This document shows, piece after piece, positions 45,904-55,271 of a DNA stretch of 64,000 nucleotides (the stretch's first letter is position 1; every line of letters starts with the position of its first letter). The notes under the pieces were generated by a model, which worked only from the letters and a program-made list of their open reading frames with translations, made no database searches and had not been told where the DNA came from. Source of the stretch: Sagittula salina (lineage in GTDB: Bacteria; Pseudomonadota; Alphaproteobacteria; Rhodobacterales; Rhodobacteraceae); assembly GCF_017813235.1 (NCBI RefSeq), contig NZ_JAGISH010000006.1:124001-188000 (forward strand). Direction: 5' to 3'. Position numbers and translations under genes: made by a program.

Positions 45904-47139
45904 TCAGAACAACGACAGCTGTTCCGGCGGCGGCGCAAAGCGCGCGCGCAGGTCGTGGCTGTCGGTCAGCCTACGCGGCGTCCAGTCGAGCGCGTGGATG
46001 AAGGGTTTCGCGTTCTTGAGATTCGCGCCCATGCGCTTCAGGTCATCGTAGCGCAGGGTACGGTGGCGTCGGCTGGCGAGGATGCGCTGCACGGTCTTCG
46101 TGCCAAAGCCGGGCACGCGCAGCAGCACCTCCTTTTGCGCATGGTTTACGTCGACCGGAAACAGCGCACGGTTCGCCAGCGCCCAGGCGAGTTTCGGATC
46201 GATTTCCAGGTCGAGATTTCCGTCGCTGCGGTTGGCGGTGATCTCCTGGACGTCGAACCCGTAGAACCGCATCAGCCAATCGGCCTGATACAGGCGATGC
46301 TCGCGGATCAGCGGCGGCTTCACCAGCGGCAGCTTTGCCGTTGCGTCCGGGATCGGCGAAAAGGCGGAATAATAGACCCGCTTCAGCTTGTAGGAACTGT
46401 ATAGCCGGGTGGAGCTGGTCAGGATCGTCGCGTCCGACGCACCATCCGCGCCGACGATCATCTGCGTCGACTGACCCGCCGGGGCGAATTTCGGCGGGCG
46501 CCTTCCGGTGTGGGACCGCTCTGTCGCCCCTTCCTTCAGCAACCGCACGTCGGCCATGGCCTTGCGGATGCGGTCGGGTGACTTCTCTGGCGCGTAGTCC
46601 TGTACCGCACGGTCGGTTGGCAGTTCGACATTGATCGACAGGCGGTCGGCATAAAGCCCGGCCTCCTCGATCAGCTTCGGGTCGGCGTCGGGGATGGTCT
46701 TAAGATGGATGTAGCCGCGAAAATGGTGTTCCTGCCGCAGGGACCGCACGATGCGCACCATATCCGCCATGGTATCGTCGGGCGAACGGATGATCCCGGA
46801 GGACAAAAACAGCCCTTCGATGTAATTGCGGCGGTAGAACTCCAGCGTCAGGTGCACGACCTCCTCGGGCGCGAAACGCGCGCGCTCGACGTTGCTGCTG
46901 ACGCGGTTCACGCAGTAGGCGCAATCGTAGATGCAGAAGTTCGTCATCAGGATCTTGAGCAGGCTGATGCAGCGCCCATCCGGTGCGTAGGCGTGACAGA
47001 TTCCAGACCCGGTGGTGGAACCGATGCCCTTGCCGTCGCGCGAATCGCGTCGGGTACCGCCACTGGAAGCACAGGAGGCATCGTATTTCGCGGCGTCCGA
47101 CAGGATTGCCAACTTCTGTTCGAGGGTCTTGCTGTGCAT
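45904..47139 (-). CDS. putative DNA modification/repair radical SAM protein (TIGR03916)
   Basis: A 411-residue protein. The radical SAM cluster motif is C69-IYD-C73-AY-C76, followed by NRVSSNVERARF and GLFLSSGI. The C-terminal part has a helix-hairpin-helix (LLRVPGFGTKTVQRILASRR) for DNA binding. The reaction is unknown; the family pairs with UdgX/DUF4130. The ATG at 47139 is 3 nt from an SOS box that overlaps its ribosome binding site (AAAGGAA). Confidence 0.9.
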   Translation of the reverse strand: MHSKTLEQKLAILSDAAKYDASCASSGGTRRDSRDGKGIGSTTGSGICHAYAPDGRCISLLKILMTNFCIYDCAYCVNRVSSNVERARFAPEEVVHLTLEFYRRNYIEGLFLSSGIIRSPDDTMADMVRIVRSLRQEHHFRGYIHLKTIPDADPKLIEEAGLYADRLSINVELPTDRAVQDYAPEKSPDRIRKAMADVRLLKEGATERSHTGRRPPKFAPAGQSTQMIVGADGASDATILTSSTRLYSSYKLKRVYYSAFSPIPDATAKLPLVKPPLIREHRLYQADWLMRFYGFDVQEITANRSDGNLDLEIDPKLAWALANRALFPVDVNHAQKEVLLRVPGFGTKTVQRILASRRHRTLRYDDLKRMGANLKNAKPFIHALDWTPRRLTDSHDLRARFAPPPEQLSLF

Positions 47140-47141
47140 TT

Positions 47142-47156
47142 GTTCCTTTTATGTTC
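47142..47156 (+). promoter_or_regulatory. SOS box 1 (LexA site, GTTC-N7-GTTC)
   Basis: GTTCCTTTTATGTTC fits the alphaproteobacterial LexA consensus GTTC-N7-GTTC exactly. It ends 3 nt before the radical SAM start codon and covers its Shine-Dalgarno, so LexA binding would block the transcript's start. Confidence 0.82.
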
Positions 47157-47168
47157 ACTTTTTTACGT

Positions 47169-47183
47169 GAACAAGTGCAGAAC
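47169..47183 (-). promoter_or_regulatory. SOS box 2 (LexA site, opposite orientation)
   Basis: GAACAAGTGCAGAAC is GAAC-N7-GAAC, the reverse complement of the consensus. It lies 12 nt from box 1. The inner halves also form GTTCAC-N8-GTGAAC (47153-47172). Confidence 0.8.
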
Positions 47184-47203
47184 TTTAACCGATCACGAAG
47201 GCG

Positions 47204-47386
47204 TCAGCGTTTGAGAACCTCCGCCGAAAAGGCCACGCAACGAGCCGCCAGCCATTCCGTGACATGCGCGATCGTCCCGTCAAGCGAACAGATCCCCGTC
47301 AGGCAGGCCGGATCGTGGCCATAGGCTTCGCGCAGGGCCAGTTGCTTCTCTGGCGAAAGACTGGCGCAGGCGCGGGCGTCAGACAC
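47204..47386 (-). CDS. small hypothetical protein, 60 aa
   Basis: GTG at 47386 starts 4 nt after the stop of the phosphatase-family gene and reads SDARACASLSPEKQLALREA, with cysteines in PACLTGICSLDG. Coupling to the upstream gene supports it. The ribosome binding site is weak, and I recognise no family. It ends 20 nt before SOS box 2. Confidence 0.5.
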   Translation of the reverse strand: MSDARACASLSPEKQLALREAYGHDPACLTGICSLDGTIAHVTEWLAARCVAFSAEVLKR

Positions 47387-47390
47387 CGGG

Positions 47391-48254
47391 TTACTCGATG
47401 AGAAAACCAAAGAGGTCGCGCAACCGGGTCCACGTCTCCTCGTTCGCCGCCGCCAGCAGGAAACCCTGCGTGCGGTCGGCCCGATAGTCGGAACCGTCCA
47501 GCATCGCCACATGGCCACCGGCCTGGCGGATTGCGATTGCCCCGGCGGGCTGGTCCCATGGCGTGAGCTTTCCATACAGGACGAAATCCGCGTGGCCGGA
47601 GGCGACCATGCGCGCCTCGTGGCAGGCGCAGCGCAAGGAGGTTACCCGGGCAAAGCGCGGAAAGGTGGCGGCCATTTCGCCGCGTTTCGGTTCGGGGACG
47701 AGGGCCAGCGGAACAAAGCCCACGAGATCCTCCACAGCGCCGCCTGCCGATGTTTGCACCGGACGGCGCAGGTTGCGGGGCATGACCAACTCCGCAGGGT
47801 GCCCCGCGGCGGCCGTGATGAAATCGTTCACCATCGGGTCATAAAGCAGCCCGTAAACCGGCGTGCCGAACCGCAGGATCGACAGCATCACCCCAAAGAG
47901 CGGCAGACCCTTGGCATAGTTCCACGTCCCGTCGACCGGGTCGATGGTGATGCACATCTCCGCCTCGGCGATCTTTTCGACAATCTCCGGGTGGGCGGAC
48001 GCGTGTTCCTCCCCGACAATCAGGGCGTGCGGAAACATGGCCTGCAACGCGCGGGTGAGCATCGCCTCAGCGCCCTTGTCGGCCTCGGTCACGAGGTCGT
48101 GCACGCCGGTCTTGGTCGTGACCTCATGGGCGGAAAGCTTGCGGAAACGCGGCAGGATTTCCGCGCGCGCGGTGCGGCGAACAAGGTTCAGCACCTGTGC
48201 CCGCTGGGCGAGTGTCAGGGGCGCGGTGACGGGCATGGGCAGGTGGTCTGTCAT
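47391..48254 (-). CDS. inositol monophosphatase-family phosphatase
   Basis: A 287-residue Mg-dependent phosphatase. Motifs: DLVTEADKGAE, GEEH, DPVDGTWNYAKG (residues about 95-106) and WDQPAGAIAIRQAGG. Substrate may be inositol phosphate, histidinol phosphate or another sugar phosphate; the sequence does not decide. Start 48254 has GGAG 8 nt upstream; an in-frame ATG at 48290 is possible. Confidence 0.9.
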   Translation of the reverse strand: MTDHLPMPVTAPLTLAQRAQVLNLVRRTARAEILPRFRKLSAHEVTTKTGVHDLVTEADKGAEAMLTRALQAMFPHALIVGEEHASAHPEIVEKIAEAEMCITIDPVDGTWNYAKGLPLFGVMLSILRFGTPVYGLLYDPMVNDFITAAAGHPAELVMPRNLRRPVQTSAGGAVEDLVGFVPLALVPEPKRGEMAATFPRFARVTSLRCACHEARMVASGHADFVLYGKLTPWDQPAGAIAIRQAGGHVAMLDGSDYRADRTQGFLLAAANEETWTRLRDLFGFLIE

Positions 48255-48465
48255 CTCGGCGGCTCCGGCGGTTTGCTGCGACTGCTCCATTGAGTGCCAG
48301 CCCCGCCGCCCTGGAGCAAGTGTTTGCGGAGGTGGCATGGTGTCCGCCTGTCTCGCCGGGACGACCCATGGCTATGGGTCCATGCTGGCTACGCCACGGC
48401 AAGGGAATCTCTATATTTCAACCCGCGTTCCAGGGACGATTTGGACCAAGAAGAAACAGGGGCCC

Positions 48466-50982
48466 TCATTCGCTGGCCCGGAGGACCTGCGCCGGGCGGG
48501 CGGAAAGCGGTCGCCAGGCAAAGAGCAGGTTGGCGGCAAGCGTGGCGAAGATGCCGCCCGACACGACGCCCAGCGCGTTGGGCCAGACCACGGCAAAGCG
48601 CGTCTCCATCACGAAGGTCATGATCGCCCAGGCCCCGAGGATGCCCGCCGCCAGCGCCACCAGCCCCGCGGCCGCCCCCAGCAGGGCGGAGCGCAGGGCA
48701 AAGCTTTGCAGGATCGTGCGGCGCGGGGCGCCCAGTGTCTTCAGCACGGCGGATTCGTAGGTGCGCGCGGTTTCCCCCGCCGCCGCCGCGCCGATCAGCA
48801 CGAGGAAGCCGGTCAGCAGTGTCGCCGCCGCGCCCCAGCGCACCGCGCTGGCGATGCCGTCCAGCAATTCGGAGACACGCTCGATGGCGTCCTTCACCCG
48901 GATCGCGGTGATGTTGGGATAGGCACCCGCGAGGTCGCGCAGGATCGCCGCCTCCGCATGTGGCTCGGCGTAGACGGTGGAGATGAAGGTATGCGGCGCA
49001 CCTTCGACCGCGGCGGGGTTCATGGTCAGGACAAAGCCGATCCCGGCGGTAGAAAAATCGACCTCGCGGAAGGAGGTTATCGTCGCCTCGATGTCGCGGC
49101 CGAGAATATTGATGGTGATCGTGTCGCCAAGCTTCAGACCGATCTCCTCGGCTTCTTCGGCGGCAAAGGAAACCTGCGGCGGGCCACTGTAATCCTCGGG
49201 CCACCATTCCCCGGCGGTGACGGTCGTTCGGCTGTCGGGTTGTGCCGCGTAGGTGATGCCCCGGTCGCCCCGCACGACCCAGTGACTGCCCGCCACCTCG
49301 CGCGCGGGGCGGTCGTTTATGCGTGTGATGATGCCGCGCATCATCGGCGCGCTGTCGACGCGGGACACCGCCGGATCGTTTTCCACCCGATCCCGGAAAC
49401 CGGGCATCTGGTCCTTCTGGATGTCGACAAAGAAGTATGACGGCGCGCGCTCCGGCAGGTCGCGCTGGATCGCGGCACGGAAGTTGCCGTCGATCTGGCC
49501 GATGGCGGCCAGCACCGCGAGGCCGAGGCCAAGCGACAGCACCACGGCGGAGGCGCTTTCGCGCGGGCCGCCGATGCTGGCCACGGCCCAGCGCAGGGCC
49601 GGACGCCCCCGCGTGGCGCGGGCAGCACGCCGGGCCACGGCGCGGATCAGCAGGGCCGCCCCCGCCAGCAGCACAAGAGCGCCAAGGATACCCCCGGCGG
49701 TGGAAAAGGTGAGCAGCGCATTGCCGGAGAACAGCGCCGCTGTGCCGACAAGCCCCGCGATCAGGATGCCCGTGGCGATCACATACTGGGCGGCGGGCAA
49801 TGCACGGGCGCTGTCCAGCGCGTCGCGAAACAGGGTCGCGGCGCGCACTTCCTCCGCTCGCGCCAGCGGCCAGAGGGTGAAGATCAACGCGGTGAGCGTG
49901 CCATAAAGGGCGGCTTCCATCAGCGGTTCGGGGTAAAGGGTAAAGACCGTCGGGATCGGCAACGCCTGCGCGATGATCGGTGACAGCAGCAGCGGGATAC
50001 CCACACCGAGGCCGAGGCCAATGCCGATGCCCAGCACCGACAGGGCGCCGATCTGCAGAAAATACGTCAGGAAGATGGTCTTCCGCGTCGCCCCGAGCGT
50101 ACGCAGCGTCGCGATGACAGAGGTTTTAGTCGCGAGATAGGCCCGCACGGCCGCCGACACGCCGATGCCCCCCACGGCGAGGCCTGAAAGCCCCACCAGA
50201 ACGAGAAAGCTGCCCAGCCGGTCGACAAAACGCGCGATGCCCGGCGCACCACGCCGCGAATCGCGCCAACGCAGCCCGCTGTCCTCGTATTGCGCCAGCG
50301 CGTCCGCGCGCGCCACGTCGAGATCCGTGCCGGGAGGCAGCAGCAGGCGGTATTCCGTTTCATACAGCGATCCGGGCGCGAGCAGGCCCGAGCCTTCGAG
50401 GTCGCGCGTCAGCACCAGCGTACGCGGCCCGAGGCCAAAGCCGTCGCCCGCGTCGTCAGGTTCGGTCACGATGGTGGCGCGCAGTGTGAAATCTGCCTCC
50501 CCAAGCCGAAAACTGTCCCCCGGTTTCAGCCCCAGCCGGTCCGCCAGAACCGGGGCCATGACGGCCCCCCGGTCGGAAAGCGCGTCAGGCAGGGCAACGT
50601 CGGGCGACAGCACCATCCGCCCCAGTAACGGATAGGCGTCATCGACGGATTTCACCTGTGTCAGGCCGCGCTCCGTCTCTCCGTTCCGAGTCACCGTGGC
50701 CATGGAGCGGAAATCCGTGATCTCCGAGACCTCCGTGGCGATGGTGCCGAGCCAGGCGCGTTCCTCTTCGGTGGCGAAACGATAGGTGAATTCCGCCTGT
50801 GCGTCGCCTCCGAGCAGGACCGCGCCCTGATCCTGAAGCCCCGCCTGAATGGCCGAGCGAACAGAACCGACACCGGCAATGGCCGCGACGCCAAGCGCAA
50901 GGCAGGCAAGGAAAATCCGGAAACCCTTCAGGCCGCCGCGCAATTCCCGGCGGGCGAAACGGCGGGCGATCAAGAGGCTCAT
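48466..50982 (-). CDS. FtsX-type ABC transporter permease (YbbP-like)
   Basis: An 838-residue permease. It has an N-terminal TM (GFRIFLACLALGVAAIAGVGSV), a large periplasmic MacB-PCD-like region, and two FtsX blocks of three TM helices (around residues 260-400 and 720-830). It starts MSLLIARRFARRELRGG at 50982, overlapping the ATPase gene by 4 nt. The trio permease-ATPase-esterase matches E. coli ybbP-ybbA-tesA. Role in substrate extraction is unproven. Confidence 0.92.
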   Translation of the reverse strand: MSLLIARRFARRELRGGLKGFRIFLACLALGVAAIAGVGSVRSAIQAGLQDQGAVLLGGDAQAEFTYRFATEEERAWLGTIATEVSEITDFRSMATVTRNGETERGLTQVKSVDDAYPLLGRMVLSPDVALPDALSDRGAVMAPVLADRLGLKPGDSFRLGEADFTLRATIVTEPDDAGDGFGLGPRTLVLTRDLEGSGLLAPGSLYETEYRLLLPPGTDLDVARADALAQYEDSGLRWRDSRRGAPGIARFVDRLGSFLVLVGLSGLAVGGIGVSAAVRAYLATKTSVIATLRTLGATRKTIFLTYFLQIGALSVLGIGIGLGLGVGIPLLLSPIIAQALPIPTVFTLYPEPLMEAALYGTLTALIFTLWPLARAEEVRAATLFRDALDSARALPAAQYVIATGILIAGLVGTAALFSGNALLTFSTAGGILGALVLLAGAALLIRAVARRAARATRGRPALRWAVASIGGPRESASAVVLSLGLGLAVLAAIGQIDGNFRAAIQRDLPERAPSYFFVDIQKDQMPGFRDRVENDPAVSRVDSAPMMRGIITRINDRPAREVAGSHWVVRGDRGITYAAQPDSRTTVTAGEWWPEDYSGPPQVSFAAEEAEEIGLKLGDTITINILGRDIEATITSFREVDFSTAGIGFVLTMNPAAVEGAPHTFISTVYAEPHAEAAILRDLAGAYPNITAIRVKDAIERVSELLDGIASAVRWGAAATLLTGFLVLIGAAAAGETARTYESAVLKTLGAPRRTILQSFALRSALLGAAAGLVALAAGILGAWAIMTFVMETRFAVVWPNALGVVSGGIFATLAANLLFAWRPLSARPAQVLRASE

Positions 50983-51686
50983 TCGGCGGCTCGGGTCTGG
51001 GAACCCGCCAGCGCCTCGGCATCGATCAGCCCGTCGCGCAGCGGCACGGTCCGGTCGCAAAGCGCGGCAAGCTCCGGCGCGTGGGTCACCAGAACCAGCG
51101 TCGCGCCATGGTCCTTTGACAGTTCGAACATCAGGCCGGTGATCGCCTGCCCGGTTGTGCCGTCCAGGTTGCCCGTCGGTTCGTCCGCCAGCAGGATCTT
51201 GGGCTGCGGTGCCAGCGCGCGGGCCAACGCCACGCGTTGCTGTTCTCCGCCCGACAGCTGAGCCGGGTAGTGATCGGCCCGCGGGCCCAGCCCCACCCGA
51301 TCCAGCATCGCCTGCGCCCTGTCGAAGGCATCCGGCAGGCCCGCGAGTTCCAGCGGCGTGGCGACATTCTCCAGCGCGGTCATGGTCGGGATCAGATGGA
51401 ACCGCTGAAACACCACACCCATGTTGTCGCGCCGGAATCGCGCCAGCGCGTCCTCGTCCATGGCGGTCAGATCATGGCCCAGCGCGGTGACGGTGCCGGT
51501 GGTGGCGCGTTCCAGCCCGCCCATGATCATCAGCAGCGACGACTTCCCCGACCCCGATGGCCCGACGAGGCCCAGCGTCTCGCCCTCTGCCACGTTCAGC
51601 GAAATGCCATGCAGGATTTTAACCATCCCGGCATTGCCCCTCAGGCTGAGGGTGACATCTTGGAGGGAGAGAACGGGTGAAGACAT
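50979..51686 (-). CDS. ABC transporter ATP-binding protein (YbbA-like)
   Basis: A 235-residue ATPase: GPSGSGKSSLLMIMGGLE (Walker A), LSGGEQQRVALARAL (signature), ILLADEPTGNLD (Walker B) and LVTHAPE (H-loop). These are of the LolD/MacB type. Start MSSPVLSLQDV at 51686 is chosen from the family N-terminus. Its start lies 14 nt from that of the divergent esterase. Confidence 0.94.
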   Translation of the reverse strand: MSSPVLSLQDVTLSLRGNAGMVKILHGISLNVAEGETLGLVGPSGSGKSSLLMIMGGLERATTGTVTALGHDLTAMDEDALARFRRDNMGVVFQRFHLIPTMTALENVATPLELAGLPDAFDRAQAMLDRVGLGPRADHYPAQLSGGEQQRVALARALAPQPKILLADEPTGNLDGTTGQAITGLMFELSKDHGATLVLVTHAPELAALCDRTVPLRDGLIDAEALAGSQTRAAE

Positions 51687-51700
51687 GGAGATGCTCCGCG

Positions 51701-52372
51701 ATGTTTGGTCAGTTGGGATATGGGGTCGTTCGCGGCTGCAGCAAGGCGCTGGCCTGCGCGGTCTTCCTTTGCGGCAGTGCGGTGCAGGCGGAAACGGTGC
51801 ACCTGCTGGCACTGGGCGACAGCCTGACCCAGGGCTACGGGCTTATGGACGACGAAGGGTTCGTGCCGCAACTGCGCGAATGGCTGGCCGACCACGGCCA
51901 TGACGCCCGCGTGGTGAACGGCGGCGTCTCCGGCGATACCACAGCGGGCGGGCTGTCGCGGGTGGAGTGGTCGCTGACCCCCGAGATTGGGGGGATGATC
52001 GTCACACTCGGCGGCAACGACCTGCTGCGCGGGATCGACCCGGCAGCCTCGCGCGCGAACCTCGACGGTATTCTGGAGGTGGCAGAGGCGCACGACCTCG
52101 AGGTCCTGCTGATCGGCATGACCGCTCCGGGCAACTACGGTGCCGCCTACAAAAAGTCCTTTGATGCCATGTATCCGGAGCTGGCCAAGCAATATGGGAC
52201 GCTCTACCTCGACAGCTTCTTTGCCGGGTTGATGACGGATGGCGAGACACCCGCGGATGTGAAAAGCTTCATGCAGTCGGATGGGATTCATCCCAATGCA
52301 GAGGGCGTCCGCCGAATTGTGGATGCGGTCGGGCCGAAGGTCGAGGAACTGATCGCCCGCATCGAAGATTAA
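51701..52372 (+). CDS. tesA: arylesterase / thioesterase I, SGNH hydrolase (TesA-like)
   Basis: About 223 residues: signal peptide (ALACAVFLCGSAVQA), then block I GDSLTQGYGL (catalytic Ser), block III GGNDLLRG, and block V DGIHPNAEG (Asp/His). It hydrolyses acyl-CoA or aryl esters in the periplasm. The ATG at 51701 has GGAG upstream; an ATG at 51677 would overlap the divergent ATPase start. Confidence 0.93.
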   Translation: MFGQLGYGVVRGCSKALACAVFLCGSAVQAETVHLLALGDSLTQGYGLMDDEGFVPQLREWLADHGHDARVVNGGVSGDTTAGGLSRVEWSLTPEIGGMIVTLGGNDLLRGIDPAASRANLDGILEVAEAHDLEVLLIGMTAPGNYGAAYKKSFDAMYPELAKQYGTLYLDSFFAGLMTDGETPADVKSFMQSDGIHPNAEGVRRIVDAVGPKVEELIARIED

Positions 52373-52377
52373 GGCCG

Positions 52378-52572
52378 TCAGCCCGCCACAGAAAGACGGG
52401 TGCCCTGTAAGGGGGGGCGCATTGCAAGGGCGATCAGGGTGAGCCCGAGGCCCGTCGCGACGGCGAGGTATACACCAAAGCTGGCCGGGAGCGACATATC
52501 AAGCGCCAGCCAGCCGCCAAGAGCGATAATCAGGCCGAGGATGCTGCTTGCCATAAGGGAGATGATTGCCAT
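52378..52572 (-). CDS. small two-TM membrane protein, 64 aa
   Basis: MAIISLMASSILGLIIALGG and VYLAVATGLGLTLIALAM form two hydrophobic helices. GAGG lies 8 nt before the ATG. Function unknown. It is convergent with tesA, with 5 nt between stops. Confidence 0.6.
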   Translation of the reverse strand: MAIISLMASSILGLIIALGGWLALDMSLPASFGVYLAVATGLGLTLIALAMRPPLQGTRLSVAG

Positions 52573-52719
52573 GCGGGAGCCTCGCTATCCGGGGAGTGCG
52601 GAGGAGCGCCAAGCATGGATCACCGGCAAACCCGCATCACTCCTGGAGGTTAACGCCACAATGTTTAATTGAGTGTTAATGCGGTAAGGTGAATTGAAGG
52701 CATTTTCATGGAGAGAGCA

Positions 52720-53865
52720 TTATTGCCCGCGCAGAGCCCGCCAGGCCAAGCCGGGCAGACGCCGCGCCATGCCAGCCATGATCGCGGCATACTCGGTTTC
52801 TCCGGCAAGAAGCCGGAGGTACTCTGTCTTCAGGCTCCGGGAATTGCGGAAACTACGCAGGAAGGCGGGCCGCAGCGGGCGACGGAACATCAACTGGCGC
52901 AGAATGCGGGCCTGTCGCAGGCCGGAATGGATCGGATGCAGCGCGTCGGTGTAGACCTCTAGCGCGGAATCCGGGGCCCCTGCCGCCAACGCGCGTATCG
53001 CGGCCCGGGCGGCAAGTTCGCCGCTGCGGAGGGCATGAGCGATGCCTTCGCCGGTAATCGGATCGACAAGCCCCGCCGCATCCCCCGCCAGCAGTATCCG
53101 ACCCCGCCCCGGCACCGCACGAAAGGCGCCGAAGGGCAGGAACTGACCCTTGACCGTCAAGTCTTCGGTCACGCCGAGGGCGGCGAGGTAGGCGTTCAGC
53201 GCCGCCTTCATGTCCGGGTTCCGGCGCAAGACCCCGCCAAGCCCGATGGTGGTTCCGTCAGCCTTCGGGAATTGCCAGCCGTAGCCCCATTCCGCCGCGC
53301 CAAAGTCGATTCGCAGCGGCGCGTCACCAGAGTCGCCGGGCCGTTCCACCTCAAGCGCGAAACCGATCCGGTCGCGATCATAAGCCGCTCCGAACAGACG
53401 TTTCGCGGTCGGGCTGTTCACCCCGTCGGCGGCCACCACCAGCGGCGCGGTCAGACGCAGGCCGGGCAGGTCAATGGCCGGAGCCTCGCAGTGGAGCGTC
53501 CCGCTCCGCCCGGTGAAATCCATTGCTCCGGCGGACAGCGCCCGCTCCACCAAGTCTGCGTCGAAGTCGCGGCGCATGAGCAGGTGGATCGGCGGGGCGT
53601 GTTCCCCGGTGTCGAGCCGCTCTCCGAACGCGTGGAATTCAAAGCTGTCGCGCTGTGTCATCGGCACATCCGGCAGCGGCGCGCCAAAGATCCGGGCATA
53701 GTGGCCAGTGGCGCGCCCGGTCAGCCCGCCACCGCAAAGCTTGTCTCGCGGAAATCGCTTTCGGTCGACAAGCGCTGTCCTGAGCCCGGCTTTTGCGGCG
53801 GTTGTCGCACAAGCGGCGCCAGCTGGGCCGGCGCCGATCACGATCAGGTCGAAATGTCGCGCCAT
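52720..53865 (-). CDS. geranylgeranyl-reductase-family FAD oxidoreductase
   Basis: About 381 residues. The dinucleotide fold is LIVIGAGPAGAACATTAAKAG at the N-terminus, with DKLCGGGLTGRA and GDAAGLVDPITGEGIAHALRSGELAA. This is the ChlP/GGR pattern (FAD-dependent reduction of isoprenoid chains), but many members act on other lipids. No bacteriochlorophyll genes are nearby. Start may be the ATG at 53865 or the GTG at 53883, which overlaps the upstream stop. It is coupled to the L,D-transpeptidase gene. Confidence 0.88.
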   Translation of the reverse strand: MARHFDLIVIGAGPAGAACATTAAKAGLRTALVDRKRFPRDKLCGGGLTGRATGHYARIFGAPLPDVPMTQRDSFEFHAFGERLDTGEHAPPIHLLMRRDFDADLVERALSAGAMDFTGRSGTLHCEAPAIDLPGLRLTAPLVVAADGVNSPTAKRLFGAAYDRDRIGFALEVERPGDSGDAPLRIDFGAAEWGYGWQFPKADGTTIGLGGVLRRNPDMKAALNAYLAALGVTEDLTVKGQFLPFGAFRAVPGRGRILLAGDAAGLVDPITGEGIAHALRSGELAARAAIRALAAGAPDSALEVYTDALHPIHSGLRQARILRQLMFRRPLRPAFLRSFRNSRSLKTEYLRLLAGETEYAAIMAGMARRLPGLAWRALRGQ

Positions 53866-53879
53866 GACGGCAGCGAGTG

Positions 53880-54428
53880 TCACAGGACGGTGACCTTTGC
53901 GCCGACCGGCACGCGCGGGTACAGATCCATCACGTGTTCGTTGATCATCCGGACGCAGCCGTTCGAAACGGAGCGGCCAATGGATTCGGGCGAGGTCGTC
54001 CCGTGAATCGCGTTATACGTGTATCGCCCATCGCGATAGAGGTACATCGCCCGTGCCCCCAGCGGGTTTTCCGGCCCGCCGGGCTGGACGTAGTCGTTGC
54101 CCTTGAAACGGCCGTAGTGCCCCGGGTCACGTTCGATCATGGCATCGGTCGGGCGCCAGGTCGGCCACTCCTTCTTCGATCCCACGTAGAACTCGCCGGT
54201 GATCGCCTGCCCCGCCTTGCCGAAGCCCACGCCATAGCGCATGGCCGATCCGGGCTGATCGACGAAATAGAGGAAATGCGCACGCGGCAGAATCAGGATC
54301 TGTCCCGGCACCATGTCCGCCTTCATGCCGACACGCTGCGGCTTGAAGATCGGATCGACCTCGAAGCCAAGCGCGGGAGTGGCCAGGGTCGCGGCAGAAG
54401 CGGCGATGAAGGTACGACGGGAAATCAT
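53880..54428 (-). CDS. L,D-transpeptidase (YkuD domain), Tat signal
   Basis: A 182-residue protein starting MISRRTFIAASAATLATPALG (Tat motif). Its YkuD core is HGTTSPESIGRSVSNGCVRM with the catalytic Cys and conserved Arg intact. RFKGNDYVQPGGPENPLGARAMYLYRDG is typical of alphaproteobacterial members. The start at 54428 is chosen over 54515 because of the RR signal and an upstream AGGAGAG. Confidence 0.94.
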   Translation of the reverse strand: MISRRTFIAASAATLATPALGFEVDPIFKPQRVGMKADMVPGQILILPRAHFLYFVDQPGSAMRYGVGFGKAGQAITGEFYVGSKKEWPTWRPTDAMIERDPGHYGRFKGNDYVQPGGPENPLGARAMYLYRDGRYTYNAIHGTTSPESIGRSVSNGCVRMINEHVMDLYPRVPVGAKVTVL

Positions 54429-54575
54429 TGGCGGTACTCTCCTCTGGGCGGACCTTGCTGATGTGACCCCAGGAGGGTCGAAAATCAATCCCGGCTTCGG
54501 GAAGAAAGGGATCACGATGGCGTCGTGGCAATGGCAACCGTGGCGAATGCGCCACAGTTGCTGTGGGCGGCAGGC

Positions 54576-55262
54576 TCAGTCCTTTGGCACCTCGGCATTG
54601 CGCCCGGCGAGAATGACGCTGATGAGGTAGGCCTTCTCCGGTTCCATGCCGGCCATGATCGCGGCGGCCGAATCGGGTTTCATCCGGGCAAGGAATCCGG
54701 AGGCAAAGTTCGGGTCCATCTGCTCGAAAAGCTGGGCGGCCTGTTTCGGCTTCATCCGGGCGTAAACGTCGGTAAGCTGGGTGATGTCCTGCTCCGCAGC
54801 GTCGCTGGCCATGGTCATGGTCTGGCGCAGGCTCGTCTCCGCTGCTTCCAGCGCCTTCAGCTTGCGGTCGATTTCCTGCTCCGCCAGCGACAGCGCCTGC
54901 ATCCGGACATCCATGTCCTCCTCGCGCTTTTCTATACGGGCCTCGCGCGCCTTCAACGCTTCCATCAGGGGGAGGATGTCCGCGTCGGTGATGACCGGCG
55001 CCTCCATGGCCGCCAACTGAGTGCCCTGGTCCGGTCCGTGCGCGGCGGGGGCGGGATCGTGCGCAGCCGGGCTGTCCTTGGCAAAGGCCTGACTGGCGCC
55101 GATGCCGCCGACACGGACCAGCGCGGAGGCCACGAGCAGCGCACATATGGCGGCCAGAGCGCCCTTCTGACGCCTGCGCGTCTTCGCGGGTTTGCTGGCG
55201 GCCTTTGTACCGGTCGAAGCCTTCGCCGCCGTGTTGGCGGGCTTTTTCGTCTTCTTCAGCAT
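54576..55262 (-). CDS. MotE-like flagellar motor accessory protein
   Basis: A 228-residue protein: basic N-terminus (KKTKKPANTAAKA...), TM helix (GALAAICALLVASALVRVGG), periplasmic coiled coil (residues about 95-165), and C-terminal MgtE_N-like helices (ARMKPKQAAQLFEQMDPNFASGFLARMKPDSAAAIMAGM). This is the architecture of MotE, a chaperone of MotC in rhizobia. It lies in the fliL block. Exact orthology is not proven. Confidence 0.75.
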   Translation of the reverse strand: MLKKTKKPANTAAKASTGTKAASKPAKTRRRQKGALAAICALLVASALVRVGGIGASQAFAKDSPAAHDPAPAAHGPDQGTQLAAMEAPVITDADILPLMEALKAREARIEKREEDMDVRMQALSLAEQEIDRKLKALEAAETSLRQTMTMASDAAEQDITQLTDVYARMKPKQAAQLFEQMDPNFASGFLARMKPDSAAAIMAGMEPEKAYLISVILAGRNAEVPKD

Positions 55263-55271
55263 GGCGACCCC

